DNA of 5,324 bases from Clostridia bacterium (GCA_017935525.1 JAGBHJ010000277.1:1-5324); one strand, 5' to 3'; positions 1-5,324 are shown, counted from the first letter of the stretch. Program-made: numbers and translations. Notes: generated by a model from the sequence alone, not told the origin.

Positions 1-426
1 AACCTCCTCGTAATTTATATCCACGGAAACTATCTTGAAAACGTCTGCCTCAAAATTTCCGACGGGACTCTTTTTAGACTCGTTGTTTACGATCTTTGTG
101 GTGTAGAGCGTGTCGAACCTACCGTTTTCGGTGGTACTGTACGTTACGCCAACTCTGCCGTCACACTTTACTCCGCAGAAAAAGTTGATCCTGGAAAGCG
201 TTACCTCCTCGCCCAGGTCAATAGTAACGTACTCTCCCACCTTGGTTGACGTCCAGTATGTTATGGGGGTTGACATTGAGCCCAGCACAGTAAATGCCAG
301 CACCGCATATATCAACGTCATTATCGCCATGGTTATCCAGTCGCGCTTTGTCAGCTTCATCCTGTAGTAGGAGGTATCCCTCGCCCTTTCCAATCTGTAA
401 GCCCGTCTTGTTTCTGTATTACTCAT
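1..426 (-). CDS. Membrane protein with outer jelly-roll-like domain, probable GT-C/GT39-like glycosyltransferase N-terminus (partial)
   Basis: The first 142 residues of a gene that runs off the left edge. The start is ATG at 424-426, preceded by AGGAG at 436-440 with a 9-base gap. Its first 8 bases overlap the end of the upstream glycosyltransferase gene (ATGAGTAA), which suggests translational coupling. What is visible: a basic, Arg-rich cytoplasmic leader (residues 1-30), one hydrophobic membrane segment at about 31-49, then an outer region that reads as beta-sandwich. That region contains YWTSTKVGEYVTIDLGEEV at 57-75, resembling the opening strands of discoidin/galactose-binding-like domains, followed by a cysteine-containing INFFCGVKC stretch. 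From memory of clostridial membrane glycosyltransferases (PMT/GT39-like), some carry such a domain between the first and second membrane helices, and the neighbour is a GT-C enzyme, so the same class is inferred here. No catalytic part is visible. It could instead be another membrane-anchored protein with a sugar-binding domain. The gene is real with high confidence; its function is moderate at best. Confidence 0.72.
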   Translation of the reverse strand, partial: MSNTETRRAYRLERARDTSYYRMKLTKRDWITMAIMTLIYAVLAFTVLGSMSTPITYWTSTKVGEYVTIDLGEEVTLSRINFFCGVKCDGRVGVTYSTTENGRFDTLYTTKIVNNESKKSPVGNFEADVFKIVSVDINYEEV

Positions 427-2479
427 GAACCGCTTCTCCTTCCTCTGTTTTGTACTCTCTGAGTGACTTCGGCTTGGAAATGCAGTTGAATACCGCAGTT
501 TTTACCGACTGAGCCATCAGCAGAATAAATCCAACCACCTCAACTCCGCCAAAGAACATAACCAGCTTGTCCTGAGGATGGGGGTGACAGTACTCCCACA
601 CCATGTTGAGGTTATAAATATAGTAGGTATTGACAAACACCAGTCCGGAGAACAGTATCGCCAGATACATATAACCCCTGTCCTTTGTGAGGATAAACTG
701 GAGCAACGCCAGCATTATTGCCGCAAACATATATCTTTCGTGCATCTTGTGCGCAAAAGTAAATACCGAAACTATCAGTATCAATGACACCAGCACGGGA
801 GCTGACTTTGCTATAACACTGCTCTTTCTTGTTGCGAATATCATAAACACTATTGCAAGTAATATGGAGAACAGTATTCCGATGCCGCCCCACTGTGCGC
901 AGGTCAATCCCAATATAACGTCCTCTGCGGAGTCAAGATTTTTGCCCAACATGGCAAACAGATTAAATCCGTTAAAGGATGCGTAATTGTACTGATCTAT
1001 TGTTCCCATATACAGCTTCAAAAGCCATGTGGGATTCTTAAAGCCCATTCTGATGTAGAACGGCAAGGATATTGCAATAACCGTTGCAAGACCGGCTCCA
1101 ACGGTGATGATCATGGGCTTTACCTTCTTGTTCTTTATTATCTCAAACAAAAGCACCAATCCGATGGCAGGAGTAAATATTATGCCGTGGGGCTTCATAA
1201 GCACCATCAGCGCAAACATGATTCCCGACCATGCCCAGCGCTTTTCTATCAGACAAACCAGCTCAATGAGTATCAGCATTGTAAACAGCGAATCCACCTG
1301 TGCCCAGCCCGATGAGTTTATCCACACCGCAGGGTTCATAACGTAGAACACGCCAATAAACAACGCCCACTTTTTATCAAGATACTTCTTTGCCAATCTG
1401 TAAAGCATCCACGCCGTCACCATATCTGCGATCATGGAAGGCGTCTTAAGCACAAAGTATGACACTGTACCCTCGCCAAACGCCGCGTCGCATATCTTTA
1501 CCAATACGCCCAAGGGTGCAAGAACGTACATATACAGCGGCGGATAATCCAAAAACTCGGGAGCTGTACCCGCATACATATTAAACAGATCGGAGCTTGC
1601 AAACCACGACCAATAGTGGAACAAGCCAATATCGTAGCTGAATGACCTTACAAATGCCCCGACACAGACTCTGAACAAGCCTGCACCAACCATTGCAAAT
1701 ACAAATACCCTTGTGATCCTCTTGTCGCTGAGATTGATATCCCCCGTTTCCGCAAAGGTAAGCGCCAATATCGCCAGAACAACGAACCATACAAACGCAA
1801 ATGCGATCCACTTGATTGCATCGGGATGGTTTGTCATCTGGTAGCCTGCCCAATGGTCCACGCTGGGGATGGAATCCTCGCCGGAATAGGTAAGGTTAAA
1901 CACGCTGGAGGGTCTTTTGTCCACCTTTACTACGGAAATATCGTCAAACCACGCCTCACCCGTGTTTGTCATGCTGTATCCGCCCAAGGTAAAGCATATA
2001 TCCACCTCTGTCTGGTCGTCATCCGTGTAAAAATTAAACGTAAGGTTGATCCAGTTGGTAGTGCCCGTAACAGATCTGGAAACGTAGGTAGTATCCATAA
2101 CGGAGATAGTCGCGCCGTACGCAGGCTTTTCCTCTGTTGTTTTGGGCACGTCCTTTGTCTTTACAAACGCCGTACAAACGTAGTAGCTGGACGGATCCAC
2201 AGATATCTGCTGTACAATTCTGGCGTCGTTATCCTGAGTATTTTTGATGTGGAACGAAAGATCTCCCGATCTTACCACTTCGGTTGAAAGATCAAACTCT
2301 GCCCCATCCTCCACGTATGAATACACGGACCAGTACTCGTCGCCGTTTTCAAATCCTCCGTTCAACAGTACGTCCGTCCCCGGAGCCTGGGTGGTCTGCG
2401 CTCCCGCCATGGGTATCCACAAATTTGCCACCGCAAGAACTGCCGCCAAGGCAAGCAGCAGCCTTCTTCTCAAATTCAT
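419..2479 (-). CDS. GT-C membrane glycosyltransferase (Gpi18/PMT-like) with N-terminal signal peptide and CBM-like outer domain
   Basis: A 686-residue polytopic protein, predicted to move a sugar from a lipid carrier to an acceptor on the outer face of the membrane. A longer reading (from 2557) would overlap dnaB; the ATG at 2479 is preferred because GAAAGGA lies 9 bases upstream and the protein then begins with a signal peptide (MNLRRRLLLALAAVL, possible cleavage after AGA at residue 27). Residues about 38-186 resemble a CBM4/9-type carbohydrate-binding beta-sandwich, opening with LNGGFENGDEYW and closing with AWFDDISVV. From about residue 224 there are roughly 12-14 membrane helices. GT-C-like landmarks are YDIGLFHYW (D283, candidate catalytic acid in the first outer loop), DYPPLY (311-316), SGWAQVDS (390-397) and HKMHERYMF (577-585); DYPP and HERY recall Gpi18-like mannosyltransferases (COG5542). 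The short tail is charged. It lies 32 bp after dnaB and overlaps the next gene by 8 bp. Class is fairly sure; donor sugar and acceptor are unknown. The signal-peptide-plus-CBM front is unusual for GT-C enzymes. Confidence 0.85.
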   Translation of the reverse strand: MNLRRRLLLALAAVLAVANLWIPMAGAQTTQAPGTDVLLNGGFENGDEYWSVYSYVEDGAEFDLSTEVVRSGDLSFHIKNTQDNDARIVQQISVDPSSYYVCTAFVKTKDVPKTTEEKPAYGATISVMDTTYVSRSVTGTTNWINLTFNFYTDDDQTEVDICFTLGGYSMTNTGEAWFDDISVVKVDKRPSSVFNLTYSGEDSIPSVDHWAGYQMTNHPDAIKWIAFAFVWFVVLAILALTFAETGDINLSDKRITRVFVFAMVGAGLFRVCVGAFVRSFSYDIGLFHYWSWFASSDLFNMYAGTAPEFLDYPPLYMYVLAPLGVLVKICDAAFGEGTVSYFVLKTPSMIADMVTAWMLYRLAKKYLDKKWALFIGVFYVMNPAVWINSSGWAQVDSLFTMLILIELVCLIEKRWAWSGIMFALMVLMKPHGIIFTPAIGLVLLFEIIKNKKVKPMIITVGAGLATVIAISLPFYIRMGFKNPTWLLKLYMGTIDQYNYASFNGFNLFAMLGKNLDSAEDVILGLTCAQWGGIGILFSILLAIVFMIFATRKSSVIAKSAPVLVSLILIVSVFTFAHKMHERYMFAAIMLALLQFILTKDRGYMYLAILFSGLVFVNTYYIYNLNMVWEYCHPHPQDKLVMFFGGVEVVGFILLMAQSVKTAVFNCISKPKSLREYKTEEGEAVHE
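436..440 (-). promoter_or_regulatory. Ribosome binding site of the left-edge gene, inside the upstream coding region
   Basis: AGGAG on the minus strand, 9 bases before the ATG at 424-426, within the last codons of the glycosyltransferase gene. Together with the 8-base gene overlap it suggests coupled translation of the two membrane proteins. Confidence 0.8.
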
Positions 2480-2488
2480 ATCACATTG

Positions 2489-2495
2489 TCCTTTC
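2489..2495 (-). promoter_or_regulatory. Ribosome binding site of the GT-C glycosyltransferase (decides start)
   Basis: GAAAGGA on the minus strand, 9 bases before the ATG at 2477-2479, inside the 32-bp gap after dnaB. It supports the signal-peptide start over the longer reading that would begin inside dnaB. Confidence 0.8.
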
Positions 2496-2511
2496 TTTTT
2501 TACCCGACAGA

Positions 2512-3831
2512 TCAGTCGTGCTTTTTGTTGTCGTATCTTGTGTACTCCGCAAGCCATGCCACCTCTACCGTTGTGGTAGCACCGTTTCTGTGCTTGGCAA
2601 GTATCAGCTCACCAATGCCCGGCTTGTCGGACTTGTCCTTGTTATAGTATTCGTCCCTGTATATAAAGCATACAATATCTGCATCCTGCTCAATGGCACC
2701 GGAATCTCTCAGGTCACTGAGCACGGGGCGATGGTCCGTTCTTGCGTCGGGTCCTCTGCCCAGCTGTGCAAGACATATTATGGGTATCTCCAGCTCCTTT
2801 GCCAAGGACTTCAGATCTCTTGATATTTCAGCAACCTCCAGCTGCTTGCTGCCCAGCTTTGAATTACCCGTAATAAACTGCAGGTAGTCAATAAATATCG
2901 CCTGAACGTTGTGCTCGATCTTCATCTTTCTTGCCTTGGAACGGATCTCCGCCGTTGTTATAAGGCTGGAATCGTCAATATATATGGGAATATCCGTCAG
3001 CGCTCTTACAGCATCCTGAAGCTTCATCCACTCGTCGTCATTCATGGAGCCGCCTCTGATCTTCTGCAATGGAATATTCGCCTCCATACTTATGATACGC
3101 TGAACCAGCTGACTGGAGGACATTTCCAAGCTGAACATACCAACGGGCAGCTTGCTCCTTGCGGCGATATTGTACGCCATGCTCAACGCCAGCGAGGTCT
3201 TACCCATGGCAGGACGTGCCGCCACGATTATAAGGTCCGTCTTCTGAAAGCCTGCCGTAACCGCATCAAGGTCCGTAAAGCCCGAGGGCACGCCGATTAT
3301 CTGACCCTTATTCAGCGCGATCCTCTCAATATCCAGATATGCGTCAAACATAACGTCGGTAAAATCTCTGTAATCCTTTACCGCACGGTTCATTGCAATG
3401 TTGAATATCTTCTTCTCCGCAGAATCTATAAGACTCTGTGGGTCGTCCGCACCCTCGTAGGTCTTGTTCATAATGTCCTGGGACATTGTGATCAGCTGGC
3501 GCATTATGGTCTTTTCGTGGAGAATGTCGATATAATTGTCTATATTTGCGCGCACGGGCACAACGTCCATCACCAACGAGATATAGTCCAGTCCTCCCAC
3601 TATCTCCAGCGAGCCGCGTTTGTTCAGCTCGTTGACAAGAGTGACCATATCCAGCGGTATCAGCTCGTCCGCAAGTGCACTCAATGCGGAAAATATCTCT
3701 CTGTTATTATCCCAAAAGAAATCCTCCGGCTTTAATTCCTCCAAAGCCTTTTGCGCGTGCTTTGAATCGGCAAGCATAGCGCCTATTATCGCCTGCTCCG
3801 CCTCTTGATTGTTAGGCAGTACCTGTGCCAC
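2512..3831 (-). CDS. dnaB: Replicative DNA helicase DnaB (DnaC in Bacillus naming)
   Basis: A 439-residue, full-length member of the hexameric replication-fork helicase family, which unwinds DNA 5' to 3' using ATP and contacts primase through its N-terminal domain. The N-terminal domain (about 1-150) opens with LPNNQEAEQAIIGAML, typical of DnaB. The RecA-like motor domain holds Walker A ARPAMGKT (205-212, K211), a conserved glutamate in FSLEMS (E236), Walker B AIFIDYLQF (311-319, D315), the sensor/H3 region beginning AQLGRG (355-360), the DNA-binding segment LSDLRDSGAIEQDAD (371-385) and the KHRNG loop (413-417), where R415 is the expected arginine finger. No intein or truncation is seen. One oddity is Gly358, where most family members have Ser (QLSR). 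The start is GTG (3829-3831), supported by AGAGGG 7 bases upstream and by the position of the conserved N-terminus. It follows rplI by 27 bp, a very common order in Bacillota. Confidence 0.98.
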   Translation of the reverse strand: MAQVLPNNQEAEQAIIGAMLADSKHAQKALEELKPEDFFWDNNREIFSALSALADELIPLDMVTLVNELNKRGSLEIVGGLDYISLVMDVVPVRANIDNYIDILHEKTIMRQLITMSQDIMNKTYEGADDPQSLIDSAEKKIFNIAMNRAVKDYRDFTDVMFDAYLDIERIALNKGQIIGVPSGFTDLDAVTAGFQKTDLIIVAARPAMGKTSLALSMAYNIAARSKLPVGMFSLEMSSSQLVQRIISMEANIPLQKIRGGSMNDDEWMKLQDAVRALTDIPIYIDDSSLITTAEIRSKARKMKIEHNVQAIFIDYLQFITGNSKLGSKQLEVAEISRDLKSLAKELEIPIICLAQLGRGPDARTDHRPVLSDLRDSGAIEQDADIVCFIYRDEYYNKDKSDKPGIGELILAKHRNGATTTVEVAWLAEYTRYDNKKHD

Positions 3832-3838
3832 GTCTTTA

Positions 3839-3844
3839 CCCTCT
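3839..3844 (-). promoter_or_regulatory. Ribosome binding site of dnaB (supports GTG start)
   Basis: AGAGGG on the minus strand with a 7-base gap to the GTG start at 3829-3831. It sits in the 27-bp gap after rplI, so dnaB can be translated on its own from the shared message. Confidence 0.85.
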
Positions 3845-3858
3845 TTTTTGAATGTATT

Positions 3859-4311
3859 TTACTGGTCCTTCTGTGCTATTGTGATATTTATGCTTACGTG
3901 TACGTTTGCGTGGAGCTTTATCTGTGCAGAATAGTCACCCAAAGTCTTGATAGTTTCGGAGAGAGTGATCTTTTTCTTGTCGATATCAAAGCCCGTTGCC
4001 TTTTTGATCGCCTCTGCAACCTCCTTTGAGGTTACGGAGCCGAATATCTTGTTGCCGGAGCCCGTCTTCTGATAGATGGTAAACGTTTTACCGTCAATGG
4101 CTGCTCCCTGCTCCTGAGCCTTTTTCAGCTCCTGCTCTGCCTTGTAGTTTGCAGATGCCTGTCTGTTCTGCAGCTCGTTTATATTTGTCTTTGTAGCCTC
4201 AATGGCAAGTCCTCTGGGGAAAAGAAAATTCCTTGCGTAGCCGTCATTTACCTCAATAACGTCATCCTTCTTGCCTTGGCTCTTAACGTCCTGTGTCAAA
4301 ATTACCTTCAT
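3859..4311 (-). CDS. rplI: 50S ribosomal protein L9 (bL9)
   Basis: A 150-residue protein, the usual length for bL9, which binds 23S rRNA at the base of the L1 stalk of the large subunit and helps keep reading frame. The N-terminal domain (MKVILTQDV, then the family signature DGYARNFLFPRGLA at 23-36) is followed by the long Lys/Glu/Gln-rich connecting helix (about 41-75) and the C-terminal domain with KTGSGNKIFGSVTSKEVAEAI. Residue 16 is Asp in GKKDD, where many homologues have Gly. A reading five codons longer from a GTG at 4326 exists, but that GTG lies inside the ribosome binding site (GAGGA, 4320-4324), so the ATG at 4311 is chosen. It is first in the minus-strand unit, 27 bp before dnaB. 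In many Bacillota gdpP precedes rplI; here it does not, and the gene opposite is a divergent lipoprotein. Confidence 0.98.
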   Translation of the reverse strand: MKVILTQDVKSQGKKDDVIEVNDGYARNFLFPRGLAIEATKTNINELQNRQASANYKAEQELKKAQEQGAAIDGKTFTIYQKTGSGNKIFGSVTSKEVAEAIKKATGFDIDKKKITLSETIKTLGDYSAQIKLHANVHVSINITIAQKDQ

Positions 4312-4319
4312 ATTATATA

Positions 4320-4324
4320 TCCTC
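4320..4324 (-). promoter_or_regulatory. Ribosome binding site of rplI (decides start)
   Basis: GAGGA on the minus strand, 8 bases before the ATG at 4311. The in-frame upstream GTG at 4324-4326 overlaps this site, which rules out the longer reading. Confidence 0.85.
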
Positions 4325-4354
4325 ACTTTTTTGTAGATTTTTCTGCTTTAACAC

Positions 4355-4375
4355 GGGCAAAAAGCCTTTTGCGCC
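4355..4375 (-). promoter_or_regulatory. Possible hairpin in the rplI leader
   Basis: In the predicted leader RNA, GCAAAA can pair with UUUUGC around a 4-base GGCU loop, extended by two outer G-C pairs past a one-base bulge (GGC on the left, CCC on the right). It lies about 45 bases before the start codon and is not followed by a U-run outside the stem, so it does not look like a finished terminator. A role as mRNA stabiliser or control element is speculative; no known ribosomal-protein leader motif was recognised. Confidence 0.3.
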
Positions 4376-4396
4376 GTATAATATTATATACGTCTT

Positions 4397-4425
4397 ATTT
4401 TACCACATATCAGTCAAAAATGCAA
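4397..4425 (-). promoter_or_regulatory. Predicted sigma-A promoter for rplI-dnaB-glycosyltransferase operon
   Basis: Read on the minus strand: -35 TTGCAT (4420-4425), a 17-base spacer, then -10 TAAAAT (4397-4402) preceded by TGG, giving an extended -10. The predicted transcription start is near 4390, which leaves a leader of about 79 bases before the rplI start codon. It is the best-matching promoter found upstream of rplI and points at it. A weaker alternative further upstream is TTGTAG-N16-TATATT. Confidence 0.65.
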
Positions 4426-4583
4426 CAAGCCTCGCCTGCACTTTTGGTAAAATATTGTAAATAATAAGAAAATTTTTTAATATACTACTTTCCGTACACT
4501 CTACAACGCTGTTTTTTTCATCTTTATAAATATACAATGCATTAGCTTTTGCAGCTTTTAGTCGGATGTTTCCGTATTTTGGG

Positions 4584-4612
4584 TTGACAAAAGGGATAAA
4601 AAGTGATATATT
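4584..4612 (+). promoter_or_regulatory. Predicted strong sigma-A promoter of the collagen-like lipoprotein
   Basis: A perfect -35 TTGACA (4584-4589), a 17-base spacer and -10 TATATT (4607-4612) preceded by TGA, giving an extended -10. The predicted transcription start is near 4619-4620, leaving a leader of about 67 bases that contains an inverted repeat and the GGAGG site. The match is close to consensus, so high basal expression is expected unless repressed. Confidence 0.8.
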
Positions 4613-4623
4613 CAAGTCAGTGT

Positions 4624-4646
4624 CGTGGTAACCAACGACTACCACG
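4624..4646 (+). repeat. Perfect 7-bp inverted repeat just after the lipoprotein transcription start
   Basis: CGTGGTA (4624-4630) and TACCACG (4640-4646) around a 9-base centre. In RNA it would form a 5'-proximal stem-loop; in DNA it would be a dyad beginning about 5 bases downstream of the predicted start, a place where repressor operators are common. The centre (ACCAACGAC) can also pair with GTCGTGGT at 4622-4629 with one bulge, so two exclusive folds exist. It is followed by an A-rich, not T-rich, stretch, so it is not a terminator. Confidence 0.5.
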
Positions 4647-4672
4647 GTACAAAAAGCAAAAAATATTTATTT

Positions 4673-4677
4673 GGAGG
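4673..4677 (+). promoter_or_regulatory. Ribosome binding site of the collagen-like lipoprotein
   Basis: GGAGG with a 9-base gap to the ATG at 4687, in an A/T-rich and probably unstructured context. Confidence 0.85.
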
Positions 4678-4686
4678 TTTGCTATT

Positions 4687-5324
4687 ATGTTAAAAAGAAT
4701 AGCAACGTGTGCTCTTGTTTTGGCGCTCATCCTCACAACAGCCTTTACTGTTACGGGATGCGGCAAAGATAACGAGCAGGCAAACAACGGCACCTCCTGG
4801 TACACGGGTAACGGCGCTCCCTCGGCTGCAACTGCAGGCGAGGATGGTGACTTTTTCTTTGACCAGGCGGATTGCTCCGTATACCTTAAGACAAACGGAG
4901 CTTGGACACTTCTCACAAGCCTTGCAGGCAAGGACGGAGTCGACGGTGTTGACGGCGTTAACGGTGAGGATGGCAAGGATGGCGCTGACGGTGAAGACGG
5001 CAAAGACGGCGTTGACGGCAAAACTCCTTACATCGGCGAAAACGGCAACTGGTTCATTGGCGACGTTGACACAGGCGTAAAGGCTGAAGGTGTTGACGGT
5101 GAGGATGGCAAGGACGGCGCTGACGGCGAAGACGGCAAAAACGGCACCAACGGCAAGGACGGTAAGGATGGCGTTGATGGCGAGGACGGCAAAGACGGTA
5201 ATGACGGCGCTGACGGCGAAGACGGTAAAGACGGCGCTGACGGAAAGACTCCTTACATCGGCGAAAACGGCAACTGGTTCATTGGCGACGTTGACACAGG
5301 CGTAAAGGCTGAAGGTGTTGACGG
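4687..5324 (+). CDS. Collagen-like repeat lipoprotein (3' end beyond window)
   Basis: The first 212 residues of an open-ended secreted lipoprotein. The start ATG has GGAGG at 4673-4677, 9 bases upstream. Residues 1-24 are a lipoprotein signal peptide with lipobox TVTGC, so Cys25 should be lipidated and anchor the protein to the outer face of the membrane. Residues 26-80 are a short non-repetitive region, with GDFFFDQADCSVYLKTNGAW resembling the DG-x-aromatic/Asp and NGAW pieces often found just before collagen-like stalks. Gly-X-Y triplets then begin: 10 triplets at 81-110 (GKDGVDGVDGVNGEDG and so on), a 24-residue non-collagen insert at 111-134 (GKTPYIGENGNWFIGDVDTG), 17 triplets at 135-185, and the same insert again from 186. 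The Y position is almost always Asp (sometimes Asn), X is often Lys, Glu, Val or Ala, and proline is absent from the triplets. Such proteins can form trimeric stalks; a surface adhesin or scaffold role is inferred. The terminal domain, which would tell more, is out of view. Confidence 0.93.
   Translation, partial: MLKRIATCALVLALILTTAFTVTGCGKDNEQANNGTSWYTGNGAPSAATAGEDGDFFFDQADCSVYLKTNGAWTLLTSLAGKDGVDGVDGVNGEDGKDGADGEDGKDGVDGKTPYIGENGNWFIGDVDTGVKAEGVDGEDGKDGADGEDGKNGTNGKDGKDGVDGEDGKDGNDGADGEDGKDGADGKTPYIGENGNWFIGDVDTGVKAEGVD
5023..5247 (+). repeat. 225-bp coding repeat, first unit
   Basis: A 75-codon unit inside the lipoprotein gene: most of the GKTPYIGENGNW-type insert followed by 17 collagen-like triplets. 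Its first 77 bases recur without a mismatch at 5248-5324. Shorter 9- and 18-bp GAYGGY-rich repeats run through the collagen-like part and also lie in the first block at 4927-5016. Confidence 0.9.
5248..5324 (+). repeat. 225-bp coding repeat, second unit (cut by window edge)
   Basis: These 77 bases are identical to 5023-5099, including all third codon positions, and the window ends inside the unit. Further copies are likely beyond the edge. Confidence 0.9.

Larger units (their letters stand above)
4312..4686. other. Divergent AT-rich intergenic region
   Basis: A 375-bp gap between rplI and the lipoprotein gene. It holds one good promoter for each direction (leftward boxes at 4397-4425, rightward boxes at 4584-4612), a hairpin in each predicted leader (4355-4375 and 4624-4646) and the two ribosome binding sites. 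The middle, about 4430-4580, is rich in A and T runs (for example 4468-4484); I find no gene, terminator or known riboswitch there. A minus-strand reading at 4400-4645 is open but looks non-coding. Confidence 0.85.

Noticed and set aside
2480..2557. 26-codon N-terminal extension of the glycosyltransferase overlapping dnaB
   Set aside because: It would bury the signal peptide; the ATG at 2479 has a well-placed GAAAGGA.
2911..3735. 274-codon plus-strand open frame opposite dnaB
   Set aside because: Long only because it lies antisense to a conserved gene; composition is His/Arg/Cys-rich with no domain or start signal.
4312..4326. Five-codon extension of L9 from a GTG
   Set aside because: The GTG overlaps the ribosome binding site, and the family begins at MKVIL.
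4400..4645. Minus-strand 81-codon open reading frame in the intergenic region
   Set aside because: It starts with GTG inside the inverted repeat, has no ribosome binding site, crosses both promoters and ends in the rplI promoter -10. It shows no recognisable domain.
4624..4660. Inverted repeat as a rho-independent terminator
   Set aside because: On the plus strand it is followed by A-runs, and on the minus strand there is no gene ending there and no trailing T-run after the stem.
4617..5021. Minus-strand open frame rich in Pro, Ser and Leu across the lipoprotein repeats
   Set aside because: It is the antisense shadow of Gly-X-Asp codons; the plus strand has a promoter, ribosome binding site, signal peptide and lipobox.
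4709..5305. Plus-strand frames rich in Thr, Ala and Lys in the repeat region
   Set aside because: They are out-of-frame readings of the same repeats, without ribosome binding sites.
4927..5324. Possible CRISPR-like or non-coding tandem array
   Set aside because: Repeats are in frame, codon-structured and lack unique spacers; they encode collagen-like triplets.

Overview
The window looks like a chromosomal piece of a Gram-positive Bacillota species, most likely a clostridial gut-type bacterium (Oscillospiraceae/Ruminococcus-like or a relative). The reasons are a clostridial-type DnaB and ribosomal protein L9, strong GGAGG-type ribosome binding sites, sigma-A-type promoters, a lipobox lipoprotein with proline-poor Gly-X-Asp collagen-like repeats, and moderate GC with AT-rich intergenic DNA. 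The genus cannot be fixed from this sequence alone.

Layout. Two transcription units diverge from an AT-rich intergenic region at 4312-4686. The minus-strand unit reads leftwards: rplI (ribosomal protein L9, 3859-4311), dnaB (replicative helicase, 2512-3831, GTG start), a large membrane glycosyltransferase of GT-C type with an N-terminal signal peptide and a carbohydrate-binding-like outer domain (419-2479), and the start of another membrane protein with a jelly-roll/discoidin-like outer domain (1-426, running off the left edge). The gaps are 27 bp, 32 bp and an 8-bp overlap, and each gene has its own Shine-Dalgarno site, so this is very probably one operon. A good promoter (TTGCAT-N17-TAAAAT with an extended -10) lies about 85 bp before rplI.

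The plus-strand unit is one gene starting at 4687 and running off the right edge: a secreted lipoprotein with a short N-terminal region, then collagen-like Gly-X-Y blocks broken by a 24-residue GKTPYIGENGNW-type insert. The insert recurs with a 225-bp period, and 77 bp are identical between copies. A near-consensus promoter (TTGACA-N17-TATATT, extended -10) precedes it, and a perfect 7-bp inverted repeat lies just downstream of the predicted transcription start.

How the genes fit together. rplI-dnaB is a common Bacillota housekeeping pair. The two following membrane proteins are not replication or translation proteins; they look like surface-polymer or protein glycosylation enzymes that use lipid-linked sugars outside the membrane, and they appear to share the housekeeping promoter. 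The divergent collagen-like lipoprotein is a surface stalk or adhesin candidate. A link between it and the glycosyltransferases is only a neighbourhood-based speculation. I see no tRNA, rRNA, CRISPR array, insertion sequence or convincing terminator.
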